Source: Agapetus fuscipes (lineage: Eukaryota; Arthropoda; Insecta; Trichoptera; Glossosomatidae). Taken from it: a stretch of DNA of 64,000 nucleotides. A program made the position numbers and the translations under genes. Location: positions 9,362,001 through 9,426,000 of the forward strand of contig OX637353.1 of the NCBI GenBank assembly GCA_951799405.1, read 5' to 3'. How positions within the stretch are numbered: the stretch's first letter is position 1; each line of letters opens with the position of its first letter. Shown piece by piece: positions 54,382 through 63,735 of this stretch. The notes beneath the pieces were generated by a model. It made no database searches. It saw nothing but the letters and a program-made list of their open reading frames with translations, and had not been told where the DNA came from.

Positions 54382-54626
54382 CGGGGGCTATTTTTCGACA
54401 TTTTAGTCGTGCGTTGAGCCCACGCTTTGACAAACTAATGATTCATAGGCTAAAAGTCTCATCACCACGCTAATTCTTACCTACCGAATTTTGGTAATAT
54501 TTGTATAAAGATTAATCAGCTGTTTACTTGCGGCCATCTTGGATTGACAGGTCTTCATACAAATGCATCATTAGTTTGTCGAAGCGTGGGCTCAACGGGG
54601 GACTAAAATGTCTAAGAATAGCACCG
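54382..54626. mobile_element. 245-bp MITE with about 60-bp TIRs and TTA target duplication
   Basis: The left TIR CGGGGGCTATTTTTCGACA ... GAGCCCACGCTTTGACAAAC is mirrored on the right (reverse: CGGTGCTATTCTTAGACA ... GAGCCCACGCTTCGACAAAC). TTA abuts both ends (54379-54381, 54627-54629). Three-base TWA duplications are the mark of PIF/Harbinger elements. No coding sequence. Confidence 0.75.
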
Positions 54627-54838
54627 TTAGCCATTAACATTGCAGATCAAGCAATACTTTTTGTTTTATTTCATCCAGAGTCATCATACTATAATGAAAC
54701 TACTAATATTTATTAAATGCTATTGATATTTTAACATACATTTTCATCTCATCCTTTCATGACTGTACTTTATGTTTTATATATGCATCTTGTTTTCCAT
54801 AATCACGCCTAAAAGAGGCGGAAGAAAACGCTTCAGAT

Positions 54839-54981
54839 CCAAACTTTATGTTTTAACTCAACCCTGACGTATCACTAAAGATTTATGATAATCAAACAAC
54901 TCACTAGAAGCGCTATTTGTTTGTATATATTTATTGTTAAACGCTAATCTTGAGTTTAAACGCATTTTGGTTTACTTGGGG
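54839..54981. mobile_element. MITE-D copy
   Basis: CCAAACTTTATGTTTTAACTC with AACCCTGACG, a central AGAAGCGCTATTTG, and AACGCTAATCTTGAG with TTTAAACGCATTTTGG. Confidence 0.7.
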
Positions 54982-55730
54982 CTAGTTTATTTTATTTAAG
55001 GGGAGGTACAATAAAATCACTCTCACGCGAAAGCCTTCTCTACGTGTTGAAGATAATTATATGCTAGGCGGGATCATATTCATCTCAGAGAATACTTGGC
55101 TTGTGATTACGGACCGCAATGCACCAACTCACCACTCTGCAGTAATAAAAAGGAGTGAAATTAATAAGGTATCAAACAAAGTATGAAAAAAAAAACATTG
55201 ACAATGCAGGCTTAAGTTTGAATCCAAAGGTTTCAGACATGTTCTGTTTTGGCGTTTTTTTCTAATTCATTTATTTGTGCTGCCAAAATTCGATAACTTA
55301 CCCCTTGGAGAACAGTGGAAGAACCACATTTTTAATTTTATAATTAAGTACCATAATGATTTCTTTATATATACGAGTATCATTGGCTAATGCTACCTTG
55401 TTTAACAATTCAAAGTACAATAAGTTTCAACAGAAAAATGTTTCACATAGTTTTATTAACAGTTTCCGGAAATAGGTTCACACAAAAATACATTCAAAGT
55501 ACGTATATAGGTACGTACAAAGAATCAAAAGCGTTTTTCTGTAAGTATATATTGCGTTTAAAAGGTCCTAAGAATATGGTTAATTGCTTTTTTCATTGGT
55601 ATTTGCTATTATTATTTGAATATAAAGTAATCGTAGTTAGTAACAAATACAGTTTTTAATTAATCAAAAACTTGTTACACATTTTTGTTTTACTTTTACC
55701 GAAAACAAAGGCACGGAAAAGGTAGCAGTC
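54982..55730. other. Unassigned AT-rich DNA
   Basis: The frame at 55390-55659 has no domain. Nothing else recognised. Confidence 0.4.
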
Positions 55731-55880
55731 TCCAAGAATACAACTTTACGTTGAAGTTCAGTCATAACATACTATCAAAAATTTATCCAAAATGTAACGC
55801 CATGTAGAGGAGATTTTTAATTCTCTAAGCATTTTCTGAAAGCGATCTGTTGGAGTTTACACGTAAAGTTTTACATTTAC
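55731..55880. mobile_element. MITE-D, diverged
   Basis: CCAAGAATACAACTTTACG and GGAGTTTACACGTAAAGTTTTAC as outer arms. Inner blocks strongly changed. Confidence 0.55.
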
Positions 55881-56222
55881 ATACTTTTTATTAAAAAAAT
55901 TCAGGTACCTTCACGCTGCGTAATTTGAAACGCATACTCGGGAGTCCCGTTGAGAATACAAAAAGACGAAACTATAAATATTTAAATACGTTATTGTATG
56001 CGATGCTATAAAATGCATTTAACAGTTTCGGTACACCACATCAAAAAATGCAAATCGAAAGAGCTGCACATTTACCCTCAGCGAGAAACAAGAGCAGAAC
56101 GAAGCCCGTGATACCTATATTAAACAATAAAGTGCAGTTGATGCGAAATGTAGCATGAAATACCTCCGGGTCATCGGAGGTAAGATGTGCATCAGTGGCG
56201 GAGGGTTGTCATTTTCTAGAGT

Positions 56223-56476
56223 CTAATCTAATCTAATCTAAGTTGCAAATATATGTTACATTGGAGATTCACATTACATGCATTCTCACAACCAGACACG
56301 TACAAATTCGCGCTTGTACATGCCTCATGTGAATCTACAACATAAAAATCAAATCTCAAATGGGCATACACCCTGCAACTCTTGCTGTCCTTCCCTGAAA
56401 CAGGGGTGACATTGGCAAAGTGAACCATTTTTACAGCATGGGTGGTCAGCCGCATACCAACCTATAAGTCAAGGAA
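56223..56476 (-). repeat. Rep-C, full-length, ATTAG tail
   Basis: (ATCTA)n tail to CCTATAAGTCAAGGAA, nearly identical to 9347-9606. Confidence 0.9.
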
Positions 56477-56659
56477 CATACACGACAAATTTCATTTTTT
56501 TAAATCAATAAATAATAATATATATGGACATCAGAAATTAAAACATAAAACCAATTCCTCTTTAATAAACCCTAGCCGCCAACATAACAGATCAACCGCC
56601 ATTTATTTCTGTCCTTATATACTTCTTTCATTTCCTCCAGAGTCATTTCCTCTAGAGTG

Positions 56660-56910
56660 ATTATTGTTTACTTACTTAATCCGCCATCTGTCTTGAGCCG
56701 CTTCCATCCTTGGTCTTTTTACTTCCAAGACCTCCGCGTCGGCCTCAACATTGTCTGCCCACCGCATCCTGGGACGTCTAAGTGGTCTGACACAAGGAGG
56801 GCACCATCCAAGACATTTCTGATTATCCTTGAGTCTGTCTATCCGATATACTGCGCTGAGCGCAGATGGCTCCTCACGAAATACCCGTCAGGGAGGCTTT
56901 CCCGTCAGGC
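56660..56910 (-). pseudogene. LINE-5 reverse transcriptase C-terminal fragment
   Basis: The reverse strand around 56675-56785 reads LRRPRMRWADNVEADAEVL followed by EAAQDRWR, a LINE C-terminus pattern (GRPR.RW.DNVEAD...AQDR..WR). Upstream parts are frameshifted. Confidence 0.5.
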
Positions 56911-57584
56911 ACATTAGCTTCAGTAACATCGAAATTCGGGGGAGGGGGGGTTCCTTAGAGTCATGCAATAGCCTCTGATCTGGAGGACTTTCTTTTCTTT
57001 GACACGAATAGAGTTACACTAGCTGATTAACTTCATCGGGAAGGCCCTCAGCCACTTGAAAAAAAAAAATTGTAATGTTGTTCACCGAGTGAAGCAACTC
57101 CGCATGTGTTGTATGAACTGGGTGGGAGGTGGTGGGAGAGTACCTATATCCTTGAGTCCTTTGCGCCTACTACATGCCCGACTTACTAAAGCATCATTTA
57201 TTAATGACCAACACAATGCTTACGCATTTAAATTACTATGCATACCTACTGGATTTCCTATGATTGTCAGACAATGTCAAGGCCAACAAGGAAGTCCTGG
57301 AAGTAAGTGGATCAAAGAAAACGATCCAAGACGAAAGTACTGAACAATTGTGATGCTGCAAGCCCTAAACCTTTAAGGCGTGTAGGAGTTGTAAGTAGAA
57401 TGAATTAAGTAACGTAATCAAAAACGTCATGTGAACATACAAAATAATAATTTATTTAAAAATATACATTCCATTTTATTCATAACAGAGTTAAAATACG
57501 AGTACAATATTGAAATTTTTCCGTATTAACTGCACTCATTAGACTGATTTTTCAAACTAATTTTAAAAGAAAAAACAATGTTAA
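56911..57584. other. Unassigned DNA
   Basis: The plus-strand frame 57056-57343 is not recognised. A GGGGGAGGGGGGG run lies at 56938-56950. Confidence 0.4.
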
Positions 57585-57827
57585 TTATTGTAAATGAACT
57601 CTCCTCCACTGATATTCATCATTCTGTTTTATATACGCGTGGCAATGAAAGCCTTCGGGAGCTCTGTCAAGCCGAACCCGTTGCGGATTATTCACATCAA
57701 CTTTAAACCAAAGCTTAAAGCCCATCCCACCACGGCAAACTAGCTCTGGATTTAATTTAAGCCACGGTTGAGAATATGACGGTGGACCTGACAGCAAGCT
57801 ACGCGGAGTGTATTTTTGTTTGCCTTA
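57585..57827 (-). other. Orphan 80-codon open frame, GC-balanced
   Basis: Bounded by TAA on both sides and lacking an ATG at its beginning, but the deduced peptide has globular-protein character (LNPELVCRGGMGFKLWFKVD, PEGFHCHAYIKQNDEYQWRR). No family recognised and no clear splice sites. It could be a decayed exon, a captured fragment, or conserved non-coding DNA. It lies 140 bp left of the piggyBac element. Confidence 0.3.
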
Positions 57828-57963
57828 GGGAGTAAAGTGATCGCATTGCCAGTAAGGTACGGAGAAAATTTACCCTGCGAGCATAAGGTGAAAATTAATG
57901 TTTTAAAATGTAACAGGCACCTCGTGATATGGTTTCAATAAAAATGTTGCGCTCCACAGTGAA

Positions 57964-57967
57964 TTAA
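57964..57967 (+). repeat. TTAA target duplication (left)
   Basis: Abuts the left TIR of the piggyBac element. Repeated at 59958-59961. Confidence 0.85.
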
Positions 57968-57981
57968 CCCTTATCTTAGCG

Positions 57982-58001
57982 GTGTAACACGGGTGTTACA
58001 C
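57982..58001. repeat. Subterminal palindrome of the piggyBac element
   Basis: GTGTAACAC, GG, GTGTTACAC: a perfect 9-bp inverted repeat 14 bp inside the left end. Related motifs are at 58345-58359, 58387-58404, 58431-58448 and 59807-59823. Candidate transposase binding sites. Confidence 0.7.
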
Positions 58002-58158
58002 TTGCTTAAGGATTTTTTATTTTTTTTCCTCTACACTCCAACGTTATTTTATATGTGACAACACATCAAAATGCTACACATCCATTATTGTGTGCAGTGG
58101 AGCCATCTAGTGATGAATATTTGTAACATTACAAGCTGGCAAATATAAGTAAGTCAAC

Positions 58159-58194
58159 ATGTCTGGACAACGTTGCAGCGATTCAAAAATAGGG
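58159..58194 (+). CDS. Predicted first coding exon of the piggyBac transposase remnant
   Basis: ATG opens 12 codons (MSGQRCSDSKIG) and ends exactly at GGG/GTAAGT, a consensus splice donor in phase 0. The acceptor TTTCTCTTTCAG at 58561-58572 leads in frame into exon 2, which itself begins ATG GAA GGG. If the intron is not spliced, translation could still start at 58573. Confidence 0.5.
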
Positions 58195-58572
58195 GTAAGT
58201 AATCTTGAAATATCTTATCAATCACTAAGTTTAGATAAAAAGTATTCGAACCATTTTATTTATTAGTTATTTGGTTTTGAAAATATTGTATTTGTTTTGA
58301 ATTATAGAAACATTCAGTAGCCTTTTTTATGTTTTATATAAGTTGTACACCGGTGTTACTTTGCCAGTTGGCCAAAGAATGAGTCATGTAACGCCCTTGT
58401 TACATTGCCAATTGACTAATGAATATGTTCTGTAACACCCGTATTACATTGCCAACTCATTTGTTGGAGTAATATAAACATATTTATTTTAATTCATTGC
58501 TATTTTTTTAAATTATTATTTTTCAGTAACAAAATTGATTTATTGTATCTAAAAAGTATTTTTCTCTTTCAG
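58195..58572 (+). other. Predicted 378-bp intron of the piggyBac transposase
   Basis: GTAAGT ... TTTCTCTTTCAG, phase 0. It contains three of the left subterminal palindromes with their TTACATTGCCA or TTACTTTGCCA extensions, so it would also carry cis-acting transposition sequence. Confidence 0.5.
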
Positions 58573-59388
58573 ATGGAAGGGTATTACCGCTCTAGAGCTG
58601 AAAAAATAATGGCTTTATTGCCCAAGCCAAGACAAGATTCTGATGATGATTCAGAATCTGATATTGAAAATATTTTGGATAAGGAAACTGTGCTACAACA
58701 GCACACCGTTTTTGAAGAAGCTGTTGATATTGAAGACATAGAATATCTCTTTGTTGGAAATCCAGAAGAAATCATTTCCTCAAGCAATCAGGTGATGGAA
58801 AATCAGCCATCAACTTCTACACCTAACCATTTATATACCCAACAACAAACACTTCGATCTGTAGGACGCATACGAGGTTGTCCCGTGATTTCCGACAAAT
58901 TATTGAAAAAAGATGGCCGCGGAGCATGGAGACAATACTCTGATAATGAAAGCAAAGTGACGTTGATCAAATGGGTCGACAATAAAACTGTTATTTTAGC
59001 AAGCTCTTTCATTGGTGCCGAGCCCACATCTACTGTGAAAAGATTTGTAAAGGAGAAAAACGCCAAAGTGGATATTCCTTGTCCAGGAGTTATAAAATCC
59101 TACAACATGCACATGGGAGGCGTTGATCTGGCTGATATGCTGGTTTCACTTTACTCCACTAATATGAGATCACACAGGTGGTACTTGGCTATATTTGCAC
59201 AAATCTTAGATATTTGTGTAAATAACGCATGGCTTCTATACCGCAGGGAAGCTCCTCAGGGGACCAAAACTGTTCGTCTAAAGAAGTTTAAAGGACGTTT
59301 AGCAAAACAGCTTTTGTTGCTCAATAGAATGCAACAAAAAAACGTCAATTGTTTTGTCCAAGCTCTCCTTCAATATCCACTGATTTAA
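58573..59388 (+). pseudogene. piggyBac (PGBD-like) transposase, central catalytic region deleted
   Basis: 271 residues from the ATG at 58573 (the open frame extends 10 codons upstream). The first about 90 residues are the acidic N-terminal region (QDSDDDSESDIENILDKE). Then, without the usual 250-300 residues of the DDE core, the sequence jumps to RGCPVISDKLLKKDGRGAWR, IKWVDNKTVILASSF, YNMHMGGVDLADM and a final transposase helix region (VNNAWLLYRR). GGVDLADM corresponds to the third catalytic Asp of piggyBac. The first two are lost. The frame ends at TAA 59386-59388 just before the Cys-rich domain. It may still bind DNA or dimerise, but it cannot catalyse cleavage. Confidence 0.85.
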
Positions 59389-59600
59389 CCCCACCTAAAA
59401 GAGCACATGTGGAACCAAAACCCGATCAAGATAATATACGTTTTGATAATATGAGCCATTTTCCAATTCATGGCACAAGCAGAGGTCGGTGTCGATTGTG
59501 TTCAAAGGGCATTACCTCAGTGGAGTGTGAGAAGTGTAAAATCAGACTTTGTTTTACAGAGAATAGAAATTATTTTTACGACTTTCATCATAAAAAATAG
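59349..59600 (+). pseudogene. piggyBac C-terminal Cys-rich (zinc-binding) domain, shifted frame
   Basis: RCRLCSKGITSVECEKCKIR followed by LCF and a Phe/His end (DFHHKK) is the Cys-rich domain that piggyBac transposases use to bind the subterminal repeats. It is one frame off from the upstream coding sequence. The A7 run at 59336-59342 lies where a single-base loss would explain the break, because the stop at 59325 in the new frame and the stop at 59386 in the old frame bracket it. Confidence 0.75.
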
Positions 59601-59806
59601 GTTTTATTTTTATTTTCCTGTCTTCAATTACATTTTTTAATTGTAGAAATTTGTACTTTGTAATTCACAATTGATTTTTATGTTTTAAATATCAGTTTCC
59701 TTTCTTGTATGATTATTCTGTTTGAAATTATTATTAAAATTATACTTATATGTTATTGGCAATGTAACTTATTTGCAACAATTGTGTTTTGTTGACAGTT
59801 TGGCAT

Positions 59807-59823
59807 TGTAACACAGGTGTAAC
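59807..59823. repeat. Right subterminal repeat of the piggyBac element
   Basis: TGTAACACAGGTGTAAC preceded by TTTGGCAT. Together with TTGGCAATGTAAC at 59756-59768 it mirrors the TTACATTGCCA units at the left end. Confidence 0.6.
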
Positions 59824-59957
59824 ATATAAAAATATACTATAACAAAAAGTTAAGATTTTTTTCTTGCACAATTTTCCATCAAGACTAACCATATTACAAG
59901 GAACAACCAAAAAAAATAGTAAGTATTTGTAAAAATAGGACTTTGCCAAGATAAGGG

Positions 59958-59961
59958 TTAA
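59958..59961 (+). repeat. TTAA target duplication (right)
   Basis: Abuts GATAAGGG at the right end of the piggyBac element. Confidence 0.85.
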
Positions 59962-60039
59962 CAAACAGTGTGTGAATGAATATGCTGGCACACACTTTAT
60001 CATCAAACTGATCAAATCCTGCTAATATTATACATAATC

Positions 60040-60214
60040 TTAGTTGCATACAGAATACAGATATATAACCATTTAAAATTAGTATTAAATGCATGCCCAC
60101 AAACAGGCACGTGTAAGTTTGCGCTTCTCCAAATCCAAACCTCAAATGAACATTTACCCGGCCACTTTTGCTGATCTTCCCTGAAACAGGGGTGACATTG
60201 GCAAAGTGGACATT
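60040..60214 (-). repeat. Rep-C, diverged
   Basis: TGCATGCCCACAAACAGGCACG, GTAAGTTTGCGCTT, then AACCTCAAATGAACAT and CTTCCCTGAAACAGGGGTGAC with CATTGGCAAAGTGGA. Tail decayed, head end missing. Confidence 0.75.
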
Positions 60215-60413
60215 TTTTTAACTTATTAAGGAAGGAAAAATACCGGCAACTCATTGTTTTTCTGAATTTTGAAAAAGGAAAACCACAATGAACTCATTTC
60301 TAACTTATATGACTGGAGCACAGTAACGATACCTTTAATACCTTCAACTTGGATTGTATTCTTAAATTTGTATATTTTTTGTTATTTGACGGATTTAAAC
60401 ATTAACAAGATAT

Positions 60414-60712
60414 TGTTACGAATGTATGATTTTGTGTCTGTGTATGTTTACTTATGATTGTGTCTGTGTGTTTTTACTTACTTTTGTCTTTAGATGTAGG
60501 TGTTTGGATGGTTGCACAAGTGTTTGCTCAAAGCTTCTGATTGAGAAGATTCTAGCATCGTCTGGCATATACCAGAGTAGCCCTTATACACCTATGTATA
60601 AAGATGGCGATGCTTTGAAAGCAGAGTTAGTTCATGAGTGAATCCTAAAATAAATTGTGTGAAATAAATTTAATAAAAGTTTAATTAAAATTGAACCCAA
60701 GCAAATAAAATT
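60414..60712 (+). mobile_element. Solo LTR, LTR-H family
   Basis: TGTTACGAATGTATG start, GTGTTTGGATGGTTGCAC, ACCTATGTATAAAGATGG (TATA), ATCCTAAAATAAATTGTGTG and TTGAACCC near the end. ATAT at 60410-60413 and 60713-60716 may be the target duplication. Confidence 0.7.
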
Positions 60713-61292
60713 ATATAATTTCCTTCTTTTTATAAGCACAAAGACACTAATTGTAGTATATGAAAAGAAAAAAAATGGGCCTACATTTTTTTTCAATACT
60801 CGTCTCAGAATAAATGACTTTTTCTGCAGGGATAAGCAAGAATTCATTTTTTACCAAAAAGTACAATTTTTAGACTTTTGTTCACAGCTTACATTCAATT
60901 GAAAGATTAGTGTAGATACAAAACATGATTCTGTGGCTTGTAAAACCCAAGGGAACATGCACTTTTAAATTAAAGTGACAAACCCTAATGGTTTTTATTT
61001 GTAGCCACGACACAAAGGAGCCATAAGTCGCAAGGCGCGTGCTCTGTCAATATGGCGATGGTATCTAACTAGTCATCTTGTTGCCCATTTATGTTTCAAT
61101 GGGGATTTATTAATGTTCCCCAAATCGAAATATCACACGATTGAATTCTAGATCGAAAGAAATATTTTTAGAAATAAATCGAGTTTTCATACCTAAAATT
61201 TTACTTAAATATGTTGAGTTTACTATTGGTCATCTTAAAAATATCTACATATATTAGGGATTAAAACTATATAATTCCATAACACAGAACGA
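60713..61292. other. Unassigned intergenic DNA
   Basis: Nothing recognised. GCGTGCTCTGTCAATATGG at 61040-61058 sits in a slightly GC-richer patch. Confidence 0.45.
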
Positions 61293-61545
61293 AAATGCAA
61301 CGCAACTTAGCTGCATATACAGTTCAACTCTTCTTTATTCTTATTTATTTTTACAAGTAAGGAGAGGGGAGGCATACGCAAACCATTTTACTTAAAGTGG
61401 CGATTCCCTGCTCCCAAAGGGGCATGTTCTCATTTCTTTTGAAGGCTGAGTAAACTTATCTGGTTTTATGACGTTTGCGTATTAAATAAGCCTTGAAAGG
61501 AGAAAACATATTTTCGAGTCCCTTGATGAGGATCCCCACTATAAA
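61293..61545 (-). mobile_element. SINE-A, head deleted
   Basis: ATGCAACGCAACTTAGCTGC at the 3' end, CTCCCAAAGGGGCATG, GTTCTCATTTCTTTTGAAGG and CGAGTCCCTTGATGAGGATCC. Confidence 0.7.
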
Positions 61546-61668
61546 AAATTAAAGGTCCCACTCACTCATGCAACTCAGAATTTTAAAAGTAACCCAGATA
61601 TAGTCTTTCCTAATAGGCGTAACATAAATCGTTTACAACATATAAACTGTTTTTCTTACTTGATACTA

Positions 61669-61966
61669 GTCCGGTTGATAGCTCAGTTGGTAGAGTGCTT
61701 GCATTCCACGCAGAGAGCCAGGGTTCGATCCCCACCTAGGGTGTCTGGAATGATTTCCGGTTTCAGTGTTTATCTTACACCAAAAAATTAGTACCGGCAA
61801 GGTTTACACAGCCTGCACAAGAAATGAGCACCAGCCTCCCCGGGAGCTGGGAAACATCCACTTCAACTGAAGTGGTTGGCGTAAGACCGGCCTCGTTACC
61901 TGTAAAAATAAATAGGTTCGCGGCAAGAAGTAACACTTTATGTGTAGCTCAGTTGCATTTTTTTTT
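61669..61966 (+). mobile_element. SINE-A, full-length
   Basis: GTCCGGTTGATAGCTCAGTTGG box A, GGGTTCGATCCCC box B, GGAATGATTTCCGGTTTCAG, CCACTTCAACTGAAGTGG, CCTGTAAAAATAAATAGG and TGTAGCTCAGTTGCAT. A good reference copy. It is not a functional tRNA, since no acceptor stem closes it. Confidence 0.9.
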
Positions 61967-62887
61967 ACTCATTTTTCATAGCACAGCAGAAGAAGAAAAA
62001 CAAAATTACAAAACTACTTCCAAAACAACAATGGAGCATCATATTTCATATTTCTGCAATCATCTTGCATTGCATAATTCAATACCTCACAAATGCACAT
62101 CGTTTGAATGCGCATTCAATTTCCTAGGCTAATATTTTTGTTCAACTGACCGCAATTTGGTCTGCAAACCGATCCAGCAAACTGTTCCCAAATCGGTACC
62201 AAATGTACCAAATCTGCGGTGCTTTAACGGTCGACTTGGTTGCATTGTTGCTTTAGATTTTATCTAATTTGTTTGCGTAAAGAGCCGCCGACCGCACTCG
62301 AGTCAAGCTACTGCTCATTTGAAAGCTCTGCGCATGCGTGAACTTGCACTAAATGAAGCTTTATCTGTGCGTTTCTATATTTTATACATTCGATACTGGA
62401 ATAGCAATGTGTACGCGATCATTCTAAATTTGAACTATAAAACTCGACGAATTCAAGACAGAATAATTATATATTAAAGATTTTTAATTATGATTACGGT
62501 CGTTAGACATTTTATGAAATGAAAACAAAACGGATTTTACTAACTTTATATTATTATTAATAAGTTTTGATTTGTTCATTTTTGTTTGGTTTTTTATTTT
62601 TGTTTGTTTATCTTTTGTTGTTTTTTTTTAACATAGCTTAAGTTGTAATTAGCAATAGCTAAATAAAATAATATATATATATATATATATAACTTCTATG
62701 ATCCACCCTTTCATTAATCGGACGATTTTATAGGAAGACATAATATCGTCCTTCTGCACAAGTGGAGATATTGCGACGTCTATGGATGCATCACCGAAGG
62801 TTAATAAATGTACCTACAACCTTCGAACTCGATCAATCAACAATAGCTCAACAGTTCGTGGTTCTTCTTTGTAGAAGACACACGCTT
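61967..62887. other. Unassigned DNA with an NRF1-like site and an AT microsatellite
   Basis: TGCGCATGCGTG at 62329-62340 is one base from the NRF1 palindrome and lies in a GC-richer patch (62270-62345). An (AT)n microsatellite lies at 62668-62691. No gene recognised. Confidence 0.4.
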
Positions 62888-62888
62888 C

Positions 62889-62920
62889 CTGAGGACGTCG
62901 TATATGACTACGACGAAACG
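62889..62920 (+). ncRNA. Hammerhead-ribozyme-like motif
   Basis: CTGAGGA, one extra C, stem GTCGTA/TATGAC loop/TACGAC, then GAAA and CG. Same layout and same one-base departure from the canonical hammerhead as at 34083. Confidence 0.35.
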
Positions 62921-63433
62921 TAGAGAAATTGTTCTTCTGTTTTGCACGGTCAGTAATATCCGTTTTTTTCATTTTATAGAATACATATTGTATTGCTCAC
63001 ATTTCAAGTTTGAAGAGTTTTGGCATGGGTTGTAGCTTTCAAAGACGAAGATGAAAAAATACTATGAAATATCGAAAAAATATTGTTAATTTAAAGAACA
63101 TTAAAAGTTACTAATTGAAGGAGTTGATAAAAAAAAATCGTGCAAGCTTTCAGAGAAAGCAAATAAAACAAACGCGATACTTATTATATAAAGCAAAAAA
63201 ATAGAGAAAATATCACAAAACTTTCTGAAATATTATATAATTTTTGTGGTATAGGTACTAGCTGCAGTTTCTCGAAGGTTTTATTTTTTAAATCACAAAT
63301 CGATAATAATTGTCGTCCAAAATCGTCTTTTTCCGATATAACAAGGAGTTAGTGCAGTTGTGCTATGGGGTAATTTTTTTTTTTCCTGATTTAATTCCCT
63401 AAGAAGTTACTTAGACAAACTTTATTTTCTAGT
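62921..63433. other. Unassigned AT-rich DNA
   Basis: Nothing recognised beyond the possible element 3' end next to the hammerhead-like motif. Confidence 0.45.
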
Positions 63434-63708
63434 CATAATAATAATAATATTAGGATGATTCATTTGGTGAGCGCTGTTTTGTGTGAATCTCCCCTCAAGA
63501 GTCCTATGCAAGCTTGGCGTCGCTACAGAAAGCGCCAATTCTCTAGCAAGACCCAGTTGCTGTGAAGCTGGATTGACCTTTGGAGACAGGTCATGGACTT
63601 TTCATGTTTTTTGGAAATTAAATTATATTTTTTTGTGCTCCGCTCGGAATCGAACTTGGGTCCTTTGGCTTAAAAGTCCCCAGCGTTAATATTAGACTAC
63701 AGACTGTT
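63434..63708 (-). mobile_element. SINE-B, full-length
   Basis: (ATA)n tail, TTTGGTGAGCGCTGTTTTGTG, CCCCTCAAGAGTCC, GTGCTCCGCTCGGAATCGAAC and GCGTTAATATTAGACTACAGAC. The head is mutated. Confidence 0.85.
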
Positions 63709-63735
63709 CAAGGAGTGGTAAATAACATTACGCTT

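Larger units (their letters stand above)
57968..59957 (+). mobile_element. piggyBac-superfamily transposon, internally deleted, 1990 bp
   Basis: TIRs CCCTTATCTTAGC (left) and, read in reverse, CCCTTATCTTGGC (right) match at 12 of 13 positions. Both are bounded by TTAA, the specific piggyBac target. Inside are subterminal palindromes, a spliced transposase remnant and a Cys-rich C-terminal frame. A full element encodes about 550-600 residues. Here the part carrying two of the three catalytic Asp is gone, so it is non-autonomous but probably mobilisable. Confidence 0.92.

Noticed and set aside
58573..59600. Domesticated piggyBac-derived host gene
   Set aside because: Intact TIRs and TTAA, subterminal repeats, a missing catalytic core and a frameshift all point to a transposon derivative rather than a conserved host gene.
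61669..61745. Functional tRNA gene (also heads at 5216, 16986, 17884, 50800)
   Set aside because: Box A and B are present but there is no closing acceptor stem, and each continues into a SINE body.
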